NCBI GenBank assembly: GCA_964541485.1
Contig: CAZIQL010000004.1
Span: 1-64,000 of the forward strand
Reading direction: 5' to 3'
Length of the DNA: 64,000 bases
From: SIG299 sp964541485
Lineage (GTDB): Bacteria; Bacillota; Clostridia; Lachnospirales; Lachnospiraceae
Of this stretch, positions 35,965 through 44,762 are shown piece by piece (the stretch's first letter is position 1; every line of letters begins with the position of its first letter). Position numbers and translations under genes: made by a program. The notes below the pieces were generated by a model. The model made no database searches. It was not told where the DNA came from and worked only from the letters and a program-made list of their open reading frames with translations.

Positions 35965-36467
35965 AAGATTCTCCCTTTCTCTCCCTGCATTATACTACGA
36001 AACTGTCCACTTAACCGGAGTACTTCCTGATACGCCTTCGGATATGTCTGTTTTTCAGCAAGCACGGCTACAAATGCATCCTCGTATTTTTCTGTTAAAA
36101 AAGCTTTATAAAAACATCCTTTTGCAAGCGCATAATAAACCATGTCCGATTTTTGGCCGGCAACTGCCGGGTACTGTTCCCAAAGGAGCGTTCTCACTGT
36201 CTGATAATGCTCAAAAATCTGTTCTGACATCTGCTCCAATACTTCAGCAAGCATTACAAAAATCAGTTCACTGTCCGGATAAGAAATCACTGCCTGACGG
36301 CACTGTTCCACCAATTCATTATAATTCCTGTCCGTTTCCGTTTTTATCTTTGCAAATTTCGGCAAAACCTCTGCTAACAGTGTTTCCTGTGGCATAGTTT
36401 CCGAAATAAACAAACCCTTTTCATCTTTACCCTTTATGCCATATTCCAGCAACAACTTCTCTATCAT
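35952..36467 (-). CDS. Hypothetical helical protein coupled to GH28
   Basis: A 171-residue, largely alpha-helical cytoplasmic protein with no signal peptide or membrane segment. Features are a Glu/Gln-rich central part (LAEVLEQMSEQIFEHYQTVR) and a C-terminal LRLSGQFRSIMQGEKGRI. The helix pairs could be TPR-like. I do not recognise the family. Its last bases overlap the GH28 start, and the 129-bp inverted repeat lies upstream, so it opens a new two-gene unit. GGAGG is 11 bases from the ATG. A role in pectin oligomer use is suggested only by place. Confidence 0.65.
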   Translation of the reverse strand: MIEKLLLEYGIKGKDEKGLFISETMPQETLLAEVLPKFAKIKTETDRNYNELVEQCRQAVISYPDSELIFVMLAEVLEQMSEQIFEHYQTVRTLLWEQYPAVAGQKSDMVYYALAKGCFYKAFLTEKYEDAFVAVLAEKQTYPKAYQEVLRLSGQFRSIMQGEKGRILWTK

Positions 36468-36532
36468 CTCCGGCCTATCCTCCTCTTTCTCCTGAAACTA
36501 CGAACAAACATCCACACAGACAAAAATAAAAC

Positions 36533-36661
36533 AAGGATTCCTCGTAACATATAGCAGGAATAACTTTCTGAACTACATTCCGGCGCTGCGACTTTGACGC
36601 GGAGCAGCAAGGAATATAGTTCCGAGTTATTCCCTTCGATACACTACGCAGGAATCCTTTT
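36533..36661. repeat. 129-bp imperfect inverted repeat
   Basis: Two arms of about 60 bases, starting AAGGATTCCT (from 36533) and ending AGGAATCCTT (to 36660), pair through most of their length around a short ACTTT centre. Shared blocks include GGAATAACT and GAACTA-ATTCC on the two arms. It begins 25 bases after the kduI stop and, on the minus strand, is followed by TTGTTTTATTTTTG, so it may also terminate. It looks like a miniature palindromic element. It fills most of the 217-base gap at 36468-36685. Confidence 0.7.
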
Positions 36662-36685
36662 CATATTTCAGTTCATTTTTTCTAC

Positions 36686-37549
36686 TTAACGGAGGTCGCC
36701 CATAGCAACGCCGTCCATATCATCAAACGCCTGATTTTCACCAACCATGCCCCAGATAAAGGTGTAGGCTCTGGTACCACAGCCGGAATGAATGGACCAG
36801 CTTGGAGAAATCACAGCCTGCTCATTCTTCATTACAATGTGTCTTGTCTCTGTAGGCTCACCCATGTAATGGAATACAAGTGCATCGTCCTTCATATCAA
36901 AGTATAAATATACTTCCATTCTTCTGTCATGTGTATGACATGGCATGGTGTTCCAAACACTGCCTTCTTCTAACTTTGTCATACCCATAACAAGCTGGCA
37001 GCTCTCTACCTGGCCCGGTAAGATATACTTACAAATGGTTCTGTGATTGGAATCTGCAAGATTACCAAGTTCCACCTTGTTGCAATCCTTTACGATAACA
37101 ACACCGTCAGCAGGTGTACCTTCCGGCTTAATAAGCACTGTAGGATATGTCTTATGAGCAGGTGCACTGTTTAAATAAAACTTTGCAGGATTTGCTGCAT
37201 CCACACTTGCAAAGGAAATGTCCTTAGATCCCATACCGATGTACATGCCTTCTTTGTAATTTACTTCATATTCTCTGCCGTCAATGGTAATCACACCGGC
37301 ACCACCGATATTGATAACGCCCATTTCACGTCTCTCAAGGAAATAGTCTGCTCTGAGTTCATCGCCTGCGGTAAGGACAAGCTTTCCTGCGACAGGAACT
37401 GCAGAACCGGTAATAATTCTGTCGATATGGCTGTATACCAGCTTTATCTCATCTGCATGGAATAAATCATCGATTAAAAACTCCTCACGAAGTCTGTCTG
37501 TTGTATAGTGCTTTACATCTCTTGGGGATGCTGCTGTTCTAAGTTCCAT
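36686..37549 (-). CDS. kduI: 5-dehydro-4-deoxy-D-glucuronate isomerase
   Basis: Converts 5-keto-4-deoxyuronate, which forms from unsaturated galacturonate ends, to 2,5-diketo-3-deoxygluconate, the substrate of KduD. The 287-residue cupin starts MELRTAASPRDVKHYTTDRL and carries the zinc-binding segment WNTMPCHTHDRRMEVYLYF, with His-x-His and a Glu. Length is normal (about 278). The ribosome site is AGAGGT, 7 bases from the ATG. It is 89 bases after kdgK on the same strand. A galacturonate lyase must supply its substrate, but none was seen in the window. Confidence 0.96.
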   Translation of the reverse strand: MELRTAASPRDVKHYTTDRLREEFLIDDLFHADEIKLVYSHIDRIITGSAVPVAGKLVLTAGDELRADYFLERREMGVINIGGAGVITIDGREYEVNYKEGMYIGMGSKDISFASVDAANPAKFYLNSAPAHKTYPTVLIKPEGTPADGVVIVKDCNKVELGNLADSNHRTICKYILPGQVESCQLVMGMTKLEEGSVWNTMPCHTHDRRMEVYLYFDMKDDALVFHYMGEPTETRHIVMKNEQAVISPSWSIHSGCGTRAYTFIWGMVGENQAFDDMDGVAMGDLR

Positions 37550-37638
37550 ATGTATTACCTCTTTCTAATTTATGTTTTATGTAAGTTTGAGCCATGGACA
37601 AGCCACAGCTCAAACGTGATACTCTATTCAATTGCAAC

Positions 37639-38670
37639 TTATCTCTGTACTCTGCCGGAGCCGTCGCCACCAACTAAGCCTTCTACATCGCTTCTGGAAA
37701 CGAGGTTAAAATCACCAGGGATGGTATGCTTTAATGCGGAAGCCGCTACACCAAATTCAAGCGCATCCTTAAAATTCTTTCCATCAAGGAAACCACAAAT
37801 GGTACCACCTGCGAAGGAGTCACCGCCGCCTACACGGTCAACGATTGGACATACTCTGTATTCTCTGGAATGATAGAATTCCTTAGTATCTCTGGAGTAG
37901 ATACATGCAGACCAGCCGTTATCGGAGGCACTGTGGCTTACTCTTAAGGAGCTGATTACGTATTCGAAGTTGAACTTTTCAACCATCTGCTCGAAAATGC
38001 TCTTGTAACCTGCAAGCTCTAATTCACCGCTGGTTACATCTGTGTTACCCGGCTTGAAGCCAAGTACCTTTTCCGCATCCTCTTCGTTACCGATACAAAC
38101 GTCAACATACTGCATTAAGTTTGTCATAACCTTCTGAGCCTTTTCAGAAGACCATAATTTCTTACGGAAGTTTAAGTCAACGGAAACCTTAACGCCTGCC
38201 TTCTTTGCTGCCTTTAATGCTACTTCTGTAAGCTCTGCTGCTGCATCGGATACCGCAGGAGTGATACCTGTGAAGTGGAACCAGTCAGCACCTTCAAAAA
38301 TCTTATCAAAATCAAAATCTTCTGCTGTTGCAGTAGAAATAGAGGAATGTGCTCTGTCATATACTACATTGGATGCTCTCATGGAAGCACCTGTCTCAAG
38401 GAAGTAGATACCAAGTCTCTCACCGCCGTATGCGATGTTATTTGTAGCAACGTTCATCTTTCTTAACGCTGCCACAGCACACTCACCGATAGGGTTCTTT
38501 GGAACCTTTGTTACAAATTCTGCATCGTGTCCGTAATTTGCTAAAGAAACTGCTACGTTCGCTTCACCACCGCCATAGCATACATCAAATTCATCCGCCT
38601 GAATGAACTTTTCATTGCCCGGAGTGGATAATCTTAACATAATTTCGCCCATTGTTACTACTTTTGCCAT
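37639..38670 (-). CDS. kdgK: 2-keto-3-deoxygluconate kinase
   Basis: PfkB-family sugar kinase making KDPG from KDG, the point where the KduI/KduD and UxaCBA routes join. The 343-residue protein has the N-terminal MGEIMLRLSTPGNEKFIQAD, the substrate-binding YGGGEANVAVSLANYG, and the catalytic DRVGGGDSFAGG. AAGGAG lies 9 bases before the ATG. It is 119 bases downstream of uxaA on the same strand, with an AT-rich gap that may hold a promoter but no clear operator. The next enzyme, KDPG aldolase, is not encoded in the window. Confidence 0.96.
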   Translation of the reverse strand: MAKVVTMGEIMLRLSTPGNEKFIQADEFDVCYGGGEANVAVSLANYGHDAEFVTKVPKNPIGECAVAALRKMNVATNNIAYGGERLGIYFLETGASMRASNVVYDRAHSSISTATAEDFDFDKIFEGADWFHFTGITPAVSDAAAELTEVALKAAKKAGVKVSVDLNFRKKLWSSEKAQKVMTNLMQYVDVCIGNEEDAEKVLGFKPGNTDVTSGELELAGYKSIFEQMVEKFNFEYVISSLRVSHSASDNGWSACIYSRDTKEFYHSREYRVCPIVDRVGGGDSFAGGTICGFLDGKNFKDALEFGVAASALKHTIPGDFNLVSRSDVEGLVGGDGSGRVQR

Positions 38671-38789
38671 TTTTTTAATCTCCTTTTGAAAATAATTTAA
38701 ATAAAATCGCTATTTCTATAGTACTACATCTTGTCCAAAAATTCTAGTACTAAATCTATGATTTCTTGATAACTTGTTCTGTATCCTAA

Positions 38790-40274
38790 CTACAGTGTTA
38801 CACCCTGTTTAAAGATTGCCATGTCATGGAACCCGGCCTCTTCTGCTTTTACCTTCTTACCGGAAGCAACCTCCATTACATAGTCAAATAACTTTTCAGC
38901 AAGAACATCCATTGTTTCATCTTCTACGAGTACTCCGCAGTTAAAATCAATCCAGTTATTTTTCTTATTCGCAAGAGGCGAATTCGTGGAAATCTTTACC
39001 GTCGGTACCGGAGACGCAAACGGAGTGCCGCGTCCTGTAGTGAAAAGAACAATGTGTGCCCCGGACGCTGCAAGCGCCGTTGCCGCAACCAGATCATTTC
39101 CCGGTGCGCTTAAGAGATTCAATCCCTTAGTCACAACCGGTGCCCCGTAAGCAAGTACATCCATTACCGGTGCTTTGCCGGATTTTTGTGTACATCCGAG
39201 CGACTTGTCTTCCAATGTGGAAATACCACCCTTTTTATTTCCCGGAGAAGGATTTTCATAAATTGTCTGGTTATGACGCATAAAATATTCTTTAAAATCA
39301 TTAATCATCGTAACCGTCTTATCAAACAACTCTGTTGATGCACACCGGTCCATCAGAAGTGTTTCTGCACCAAACATTTCAGGCACTTCGGTCAGAATAG
39401 TTGTCCCCCCCTGTGCAATCAAAAGGTCTGAAAACGCTCCCACTGTAGGATTTGCCGTAATACCGGAAAGTCCGTCCGAACCGCCACACTTCATGCCGAT
39501 GATCAATTCCTTTGCATCGATTGGTTCTCTCTCAAAACCGGATGCATAGGCAACCAGTTCATCAAGAAGTACAGCCGCTGCCTCAAATTCATCCTCTACA
39601 TCCTGACACTGCAAAAACTTTACACGGTTTTCATCATAAGCACCGATGTATTCTTTCAGAACCGGAATATTACTGTTTTCGCAACCAAGTCCGAGCACAA
39701 GCACGCCACCTGCGTTTGGATGATTGATTAAATCTGCAAGCACCGTTCTTGTATTCTCCTGATCATCTCCCATCTGGGAACAGCCGTAAGGATGAGGAAA
39801 TGCAATCACATCCTCTACCGAACCATGACATTTGAGTTTCCCTGCTGTTGCAATTGCCGTAGCAACGTTATTGACACAACCAACCGTTGGGATTACCCAG
39901 ATTTCATTTCTGACTCCCACCTTACCGTTTGGTCTTCTAAAACCCATAAACGATTTCTTTGCCGTCTGCTTTAATGTTTCTTTTTCCACCGGATGGTACT
40001 CATACTCCAGCAACTCCCCAAGATTTGTCTTGATATTCTGGGTATGTACATGGGAACCTGCCGGCACAAACATCGTCGTATGTCCGATTGGATTTCCGTA
40101 TTTAATTACGTTTTCTCCCTCCGGAATATCACAAAGCGTTACCTTATGGCCACGCATGATATCTTCTTTTACAACAACCTCATGATTCTTTGTCCGGATA
40201 ATCATGCCTGCCTTTAAATCCGTCAATGCAACCGCAACGTTATCTTTTTCATTGATAATAATATATTCCTGCAT
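38790..40274 (-). CDS. uxaA: Altronate dehydratase
   Basis: Dehydrates D-altronate to KDG, an iron-dependent reaction. The protein (494 residues) has an N-terminal SAF-type domain to about residue 95 (MQEYIIINEKDNVAVALTDL) and the large UxaA domain with GYGCSQMGDD-like HPYGCSQMGDDQENT, ECGSDG-type KCGGSDGLSG and the conserved TTGRGTPFASPVPTVKIST. It is full length, with both domains on one chain. The ATG shares one base with the uxaB stop (TAATG), so the two are coupled. Confidence 0.96.
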   Translation of the reverse strand: MQEYIIINEKDNVAVALTDLKAGMIIRTKNHEVVVKEDIMRGHKVTLCDIPEGENVIKYGNPIGHTTMFVPAGSHVHTQNIKTNLGELLEYEYHPVEKETLKQTAKKSFMGFRRPNGKVGVRNEIWVIPTVGCVNNVATAIATAGKLKCHGSVEDVIAFPHPYGCSQMGDDQENTRTVLADLINHPNAGGVLVLGLGCENSNIPVLKEYIGAYDENRVKFLQCQDVEDEFEAAAVLLDELVAYASGFEREPIDAKELIIGMKCGGSDGLSGITANPTVGAFSDLLIAQGGTTILTEVPEMFGAETLLMDRCASTELFDKTVTMINDFKEYFMRHNQTIYENPSPGNKKGGISTLEDKSLGCTQKSGKAPVMDVLAYGAPVVTKGLNLLSAPGNDLVAATALAASGAHIVLFTTGRGTPFASPVPTVKISTNSPLANKKNNWIDFNCGVLVEDETMDVLAEKLFDYVMEVASGKKVKAEEAGFHDMAIFKQGVTL

Positions 40275-41737
40275 TATGCATTCACCTTCTTAATCGCCTC
40301 ACGCATACCAAGCGTGCGGATATCATCTACGTAACCTGCTACCTTTTCTGTAAGTCCTGCATACTCTGTCAGATCCCTGCCAAAGATTGCAGTGTTGCTG
40401 AGGTATGCCTTTGTAAAGGTAATACTGTCTTCTGCGGAATGTGCTGCAAAAAATTCAAGTGCTGCCGCATCATCCAAAATCTTGTACTCTTCACCGTTTC
40501 TGTGACCGATAAGTGCACTGTCCTTAATTTCGGAGCCGGTATAAAAGCTCATCAGTGCAGCAAGCGAAAATGCCAGATGAGACGGAATCTCCCCTGTCTT
40601 TTCAATGTAACCGGTCAAGGACGGCATACAACGGGATTTCCATTTGGATGTGGAATTTAAGGAAATGGACATTAACGCATGCTTAATGTATGGATTCTCA
40701 AATCTCTCAATCACTGCATTGGCAAAAGCAACCAATTCCTCTTTTGGAAGAGTCAGTGTCGGAATAATTTCATCAAACACGGTGGTCATCATAAACTTAC
40801 GCACATCTGCATCTTCCATGGATTCCTTAACAAAATCATTTCCTGCCAGATAAGAAGCAAGAACAAAGGAAGTATGTGCACCGTTTAAGATACGTACCTT
40901 TCTCTCTCTGTAAGGCTTCTGATTATCGGTAAAGATAACAGGAAGCCCCGCCTTATGAAGCGGCAGTTCTTCTGAAATGTCCTTATCACTTTCAATTACC
41001 CAGAGTGCAAATACCTCTGCGGTATCGACAAGATTGTCCCGATATCCAAGCTTTTCCCAGATGCTTTCTGCCTCTTCTCTCGGATAACCGGTAACAATAC
41101 GGTCTACCAGCGTGCTACAGAAAATACAGTTATTTTCCACCCAGGATATAAAGCCTTCACCTAAGTTCCAGAGTTCTGCAAACTTAAGCACACAATTCTT
41201 TAAATTCCCACCATTATTTTCAATCAGCTCACACGGAATCAGAACAAGTCCCTTATCCGATGCTCCGTTAAAATGCAGGTATCTTTCGTACATGAACTTG
41301 GTCAGCTTACCAGGATATGTTTTTGGAGGAAGTGCATGAAAATCATCCGACTCATCATAAACAATACCTGCTTCTGTTGTGTTGGAAACAACAAAACGAA
41401 GGGTTTCACACTTTGCATACTCCGCATATTTTTCATACTCTTCGATGCAGTCTACAGCATCAGAAACGCTGGTAATAACACGTGTCTCCACCTTTTCTTT
41501 TCCATCTTCTATACCGCGCAGCACAACCGTATACTGGTTTTCCTGCTCATGAAACATATTTAAATTACCGTAAGCAATCGGCTTTACAATGGCAACACTG
41601 CCATCAAACACACCCTTTTCATTTGCTACATCTACCATGTAGTCTACAAAACCTCTAAGGAAATTACCTTCACCAAACTGAAGGATTTTTACCGGACGGT
41701 CTACCGCACCTGAAATCGATTTGTTTAACAATTCCAT
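40274..41737 (-). CDS. uxaB: Tagaturonate reductase (altronate oxidoreductase)
   Basis: NADH-dependent reduction of tagaturonate to altronate, after UxaC. A polyol dehydrogenase-family protein with ILQFGEGNFLRGFVDYMVD near the N-terminus and the catalytic Lys/Asn region RKVRILNGAHTSFVLASYLAG. The ATG at 41737, with AGGAG 9 bases upstream, gives 487 residues; the longer in-frame start at 41800 would run back through the operator. The promoter (41812-41840) and operator (41791-41806) are directly upstream. It heads the uxaB-uxaA-kdgK-kduI run. Confidence 0.95.
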   Translation of the reverse strand: MELLNKSISGAVDRPVKILQFGEGNFLRGFVDYMVDVANEKGVFDGSVAIVKPIAYGNLNMFHEQENQYTVVLRGIEDGKEKVETRVITSVSDAVDCIEEYEKYAEYAKCETLRFVVSNTTEAGIVYDESDDFHALPPKTYPGKLTKFMYERYLHFNGASDKGLVLIPCELIENNGGNLKNCVLKFAELWNLGEGFISWVENNCIFCSTLVDRIVTGYPREEAESIWEKLGYRDNLVDTAEVFALWVIESDKDISEELPLHKAGLPVIFTDNQKPYRERKVRILNGAHTSFVLASYLAGNDFVKESMEDADVRKFMMTTVFDEIIPTLTLPKEELVAFANAVIERFENPYIKHALMSISLNSTSKWKSRCMPSLTGYIEKTGEIPSHLAFSLAALMSFYTGSEIKDSALIGHRNGEEYKILDDAAALEFFAAHSAEDSITFTKAYLSNTAIFGRDLTEYAGLTEKVAGYVDDIRTLGMREAIKKVNA

Positions 41738-41790
41738 CTTTCGCTTCTCCTTTGATTTGTTTCTATTCTTACACCCTGATGCCACTAAAC

Positions 41791-41806
41791 ATGTAAGCAT
41801 TTACAT
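41791..41806. promoter_or_regulatory. Predicted hexuronate-regulon operator, copy 2
   Basis: ATGTAA-GCAT-TTACAT, within a longer 22-base palindrome with AACATGTAA and TTACATGTT arms. It starts 5 bases after the uxaB -10 box, that is over the transcription start, an ideal repressor position. Confidence 0.8.
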
Positions 41807-41811
41807 GTTTT

Positions 41812-41840
41812 ATTTTACAATTTCATAAGCTCATTGTCAA
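41812..41840 (-). promoter_or_regulatory. uxaB: uxaB promoter
   Basis: Minus-strand TTGACA (41835-41840) and TAAAAT (41812-41817) with a 17-base spacer, a near-consensus sigma-A promoter overlapped downstream by the operator. Confidence 0.8.
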
Positions 41841-41863
41841 TGTATTTTTCTCTTGAAAAGTTC

Positions 41864-41892
41864 TTGTAAATAAGACGGTTTCATTGTATAAT
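41864..41892 (+). promoter_or_regulatory. Promoter of the LacI regulator and uxaC
   Basis: TTGTAA (41864-41869) and TATAAT (41887-41892) with a 17-base spacer, back to back with the uxaB promoter. A loose cre-like match falls between the two boxes. Confidence 0.7.
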
Positions 41893-41997
41893 TGATTTTA
41901 TGAAACAATATTGATTTATGCACTTGAAAGCAGTTTTCGTTCTTTTTTTGAAAATTCTTTCATTATATTTTCAGATTTACAAACGGAGAAAACAGGT

Positions 41998-42999
41998 ATG
42001 AATATCTATGATGTATCACAAAAAGCAGGTGTGTCCATTGCTACGGTTTCCCGTGTTTTAAACGGAAATCCAAATGTCAGTGAGACCACACGCCAGAAAG
42101 TTTTAACCGTCATGCGGGATATCGGCTATACTCCAAATGTGTTTGCCAGAGGGCTCGGACTTAATACCATGCATACGATTGGTATTATGTGCGCGGACTC
42201 TTCTGACCCATTCCTTGCAAACGCCGTTTATTATCTGGAGCAGAATTTAAGAAAAAACGGATACGATTCTTTCCTCTGCTGCACCGGCTATGATCTTGTA
42301 AACAAGCAAAAATATCTCCAGCTGCTTTTGAGTAAGCGTGTCGATGCCATTATCCTTGTCGGCTCCAGTTTTCTGGAAGCCACAAAAAAAGACAATGCTT
42401 ACATTCTTGAGGCAGCGGAAAACATTCCGATTATGGTTATCAACGGCTACATCAGTCATCCGAATATTTTCTGTACCTTGTGCGATGACTATCAGGCGGT
42501 ATACGATGTTACCAACCACTTATCCGAGCAGGGACGCGAAAACATTCTTTATCTTTATACTTCCCGCTCCTATAGCGGTCTGCAGAAACTGTCCGGCTAT
42601 AAAAACAGCATTCAGTCAAACAATCTTTTGCTTCGCGAAGAGCTGATGATTGCCTGTCCGAATGACATTCCGGGTACGCGTGACATTTTAGTGGAGGCCT
42701 ACGAAAAAGGTCTTCGTTTTGATGCTGTTGTTGCTTCAGAAGACCAGCTTGCGGTTGCTGCAACGAAATTTGCAAAACAGAAACAACTTTCTGTTCCGGA
42801 CGAGCTTTCCATTGTCGGATACAACAACTCCATTTTATCCAGTTGTACCGACCCGGAAATCACCTCCATTGACAATCATGTGGAAACACTCTGCATGACT
42901 ACAATTTCCACGCTGATGCGTGTGCTTGACGGAAATGACGTTCCGAACAAAACCACCATTTCCAATGACATTATAATTCGTGAAACCACGAATTTTTAA
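41998..42999 (+). CDS. LacI-family transcriptional regulator of the hexuronate genes
   Basis: The N-terminal helix-turn-helix is MNIYDVSQKAGVSIATVSRV followed by LNGNPNVSE, the classic LacI type. The rest is a periplasmic-binding-like effector domain with TIGIMCADSSDPF and VVASEDQLAVAA. The start at 41998 (333 residues) is chosen because it begins the helix-turn-helix; GGAG lies 9 bases upstream, and the longer start at 41911 adds a hydrophobic piece with no counterpart. It is divergent from uxaB and upstream of uxaC, and is the natural candidate to bind ATGTAA-N4-TTACAT. The effector, perhaps KDG, galacturonate or tagaturonate, is unknown. Confidence 0.92.
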   Translation: MNIYDVSQKAGVSIATVSRVLNGNPNVSETTRQKVLTVMRDIGYTPNVFARGLGLNTMHTIGIMCADSSDPFLANAVYYLEQNLRKNGYDSFLCCTGYDLVNKQKYLQLLLSKRVDAIILVGSSFLEATKKDNAYILEAAENIPIMVINGYISHPNIFCTLCDDYQAVYDVTNHLSEQGRENILYLYTSRSYSGLQKLSGYKNSIQSNNLLLREELMIACPNDIPGTRDILVEAYEKGLRFDAVVASEDQLAVAATKFAKQKQLSVPDELSIVGYNNSILSSCTDPEITSIDNHVETLCMTTISTLMRVLDGNDVPNKTTISNDIIIRETTNF

Positions 43000-43027
43000 A
43001 ACATTATATTTATGAGGAGGATTACTT

Positions 43028-44428
43028 ATGAAACCTTTTATGGATGACGACTTTTTATTGTCCAACGAAACAGCAAAGACTTTGTATCACAACTACGCAA
43101 AGCAGGTTCCGGTTATTGACTACCACTGTCATATCAATCCGCAGGAAATTGCTGAAGACCGTCAGTTTGATACCATTACCCAGGTTTGGCTTGGCGGTGA
43201 CCATTACAAGTGGCGCCAGATGCGTACCAACGGTGTAGATGAAAAATTCATTACCGGAAACGCTTCTGATTACGAAAAGTTTGAAAAGTGGGCTGCTACC
43301 TTACAAAGAGCAATCGGCAATCCTCTTTATCATTGGAGTCACCTGGAGTTACAGCGTTATTTTGATTATAAGAAACCACTTTCCCCTGCAACTGCACCGG
43401 AAGTTTGGGAAATCTGTAACAAAAAGCTCGCTGAGCCTTCCATGTCGGTACGTAACTTAATCCGTCAGTCTAACGTTGAGACCATCTGTACAACAGACGA
43501 TCCTATCGATTCCCTGGAATGGCACAAAAAGATTGCAGAGGATGAAACCTTTGAAGTAAAGGTACTTCCTGCATGGCGTCCGGATAAGGCTATGAATCTG
43601 GAAAAGCCGGAATATCTTGACTATCTTGCAAAATTAGAAGCTGTCAGCGGTGTAAAGATTAATTCCTTTGCAGCTCTTTGTGAAGCCTTAAAGATTCGTA
43701 TGGAATTCTTTGCTTCCATGGGTTGTTCGGTTTCTGACCATGCGCTTGAATATGTTATGTACAAGCCTGCAACCGCAGAAGAAATTGAAGCGATTTTTGC
43801 CAAGCGTCTTGCCGGCACTACTCCTTCCCCAATGGAAGAATTACAGTTTAAGACCGCATTCATGTGCTTCGTAGGTAAGGAATACCACAGATTAAACTGG
43901 GTAATGCAGTTACATTACGGCACAAAGCGTGATAATAACATATTCCGTTACAACCAGCTTGGTCCGGATACCGGCTTTGACTGTATTAACACTTATGGTT
44001 CTTCTGCTGAAATGGCGGCATTCTTAAATTCCTTAAATGCTACCGACCAGTTACCAAAGACCATTATCTACTCCTTAAATCCTACTGACAATGCAGCTAT
44101 CGGCACAGTCCTTGGCTGTTTCCAGGATTCCTCCTGTGTCGGAAAGATTCAGCAGGGTTCTGCTTGGTGGTTCAATGACCACAAGACCGGTATGACCGAG
44201 CAGATGACCTCTTTGGCAAACTTAAGCTTATTATCCAACTTTGTTGGTATGCTTACCGACTCCAGAAGCTTTTTATCTTACACAAGACACGAGTATTTCC
44301 GTCGTATTCTTTGTAATTTAATCGGCACCTGGGTAGAAAACGGCGAATATCCAAACGACATCGAGTTCTTAGGCAAGATGGTACAGGATATCTCCTACTA
44401 TAATACAAAGAATTACTTTGGTTTCTAA
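43028..44428 (+). CDS. uxaC: Uronate isomerase
   Basis: Isomerises D-galacturonate to tagaturonate (and glucuronate to fructuronate), the first step of the saturated route. An amidohydrolase-fold enzyme of 466 residues: VIDYHCHINPQEIAED carries the first His-x-His metal pair, and the C-terminal MLTDSRSFLSYTRHEYFRRI is strongly conserved. GGAGG lies 7 bases before the ATG. It follows the LacI gene by 28 bases, so one transcript is likely, and is followed by the cloverleaf-like inverted repeat. Confidence 0.97.
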   Translation: MKPFMDDDFLLSNETAKTLYHNYAKQVPVIDYHCHINPQEIAEDRQFDTITQVWLGGDHYKWRQMRTNGVDEKFITGNASDYEKFEKWAATLQRAIGNPLYHWSHLELQRYFDYKKPLSPATAPEVWEICNKKLAEPSMSVRNLIRQSNVETICTTDDPIDSLEWHKKIAEDETFEVKVLPAWRPDKAMNLEKPEYLDYLAKLEAVSGVKINSFAALCEALKIRMEFFASMGCSVSDHALEYVMYKPATAEEIEAIFAKRLAGTTPSPMEELQFKTAFMCFVGKEYHRLNWVMQLHYGTKRDNNIFRYNQLGPDTGFDCINTYGSSAEMAAFLNSLNATDQLPKTIIYSLNPTDNAAIGTVLGCFQDSSCVGKIQQGSAWWFNDHKTGMTEQMTSLANLSLLSNFVGMLTDSRSFLSYTRHEYFRRILCNLIGTWVENGEYPNDIEFLGKMVQDISYYNTKNYFGF

Positions 44429-44443
44429 GCGTTACTGCGCAAA

Positions 44444-44579
44444 GAAAAATTAGGAACGGAAAAAGTGCGATGCACTTTAAAAAAGGCAGGTAGTGCCTCT
44501 GGACAAACTCGTTTGTCCGAGAGCACCATCTGCCTTTTTAAAATCGCGTCCTGCGGACGCTTTCCGTTCCTAATTTTTC
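44444..44579. repeat. 136-bp cloverleaf-like inverted repeat
   Basis: Perfect 19-bp outer arms (44444-44462 and 44561-44579; core TTAGGAACGG) enclose three hairpins: AAGTGC-GAT-GCACTT (44463-44477), a long central stem running from TTTAAAAAAGGCAG to CTGCCTTTTTAAA and tipped by GGACAAAC/GTTTGTCC (about 44476-44543), and GCGTCC-TGC-GGACGC (44546-44560). The element starts 15 bases after the uxaC stop. No open reading frame fits. It may end the uxaC transcript, but the size and layout suggest a palindromic mobile-element remnant or a structured RNA. Confidence 0.8.
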
Positions 44580-44688
44580 CTTTACATAGTCACCCAACCT
44601 CCATGAGCAAAATACAAGTTGCAACGCAACGGCTGACGGCGCAACCGGCAGATTTTGCGAATGCCCTCTTCAATGAAAAAAATAACAC

Positions 44689-44717
44689 TTGCTTAATCTG
44701 TGTCCATGTTATAAAAT
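44689..44717 (+). promoter_or_regulatory. pyrBI promoter
   Basis: TTGCTT (44689-44694) and TAAAAT (44712-44717) with a 17-base spacer. The leader of about 38 bases is too short for a PyrR attenuator. The stretch 44580-44688 shows no other feature apart from repeated GTTGC/GCAAC words. Confidence 0.6.
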
Positions 44718-44762
44718 AGAAAAAATGCCTGAACACAAAACGGCAGAACGGAGGATAATCTT

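Noticed and set aside
41869..41882. Second cre-like site in the regulator promoter
   Set aside because: About 11 of 14 positions match and the leading TG is missing.
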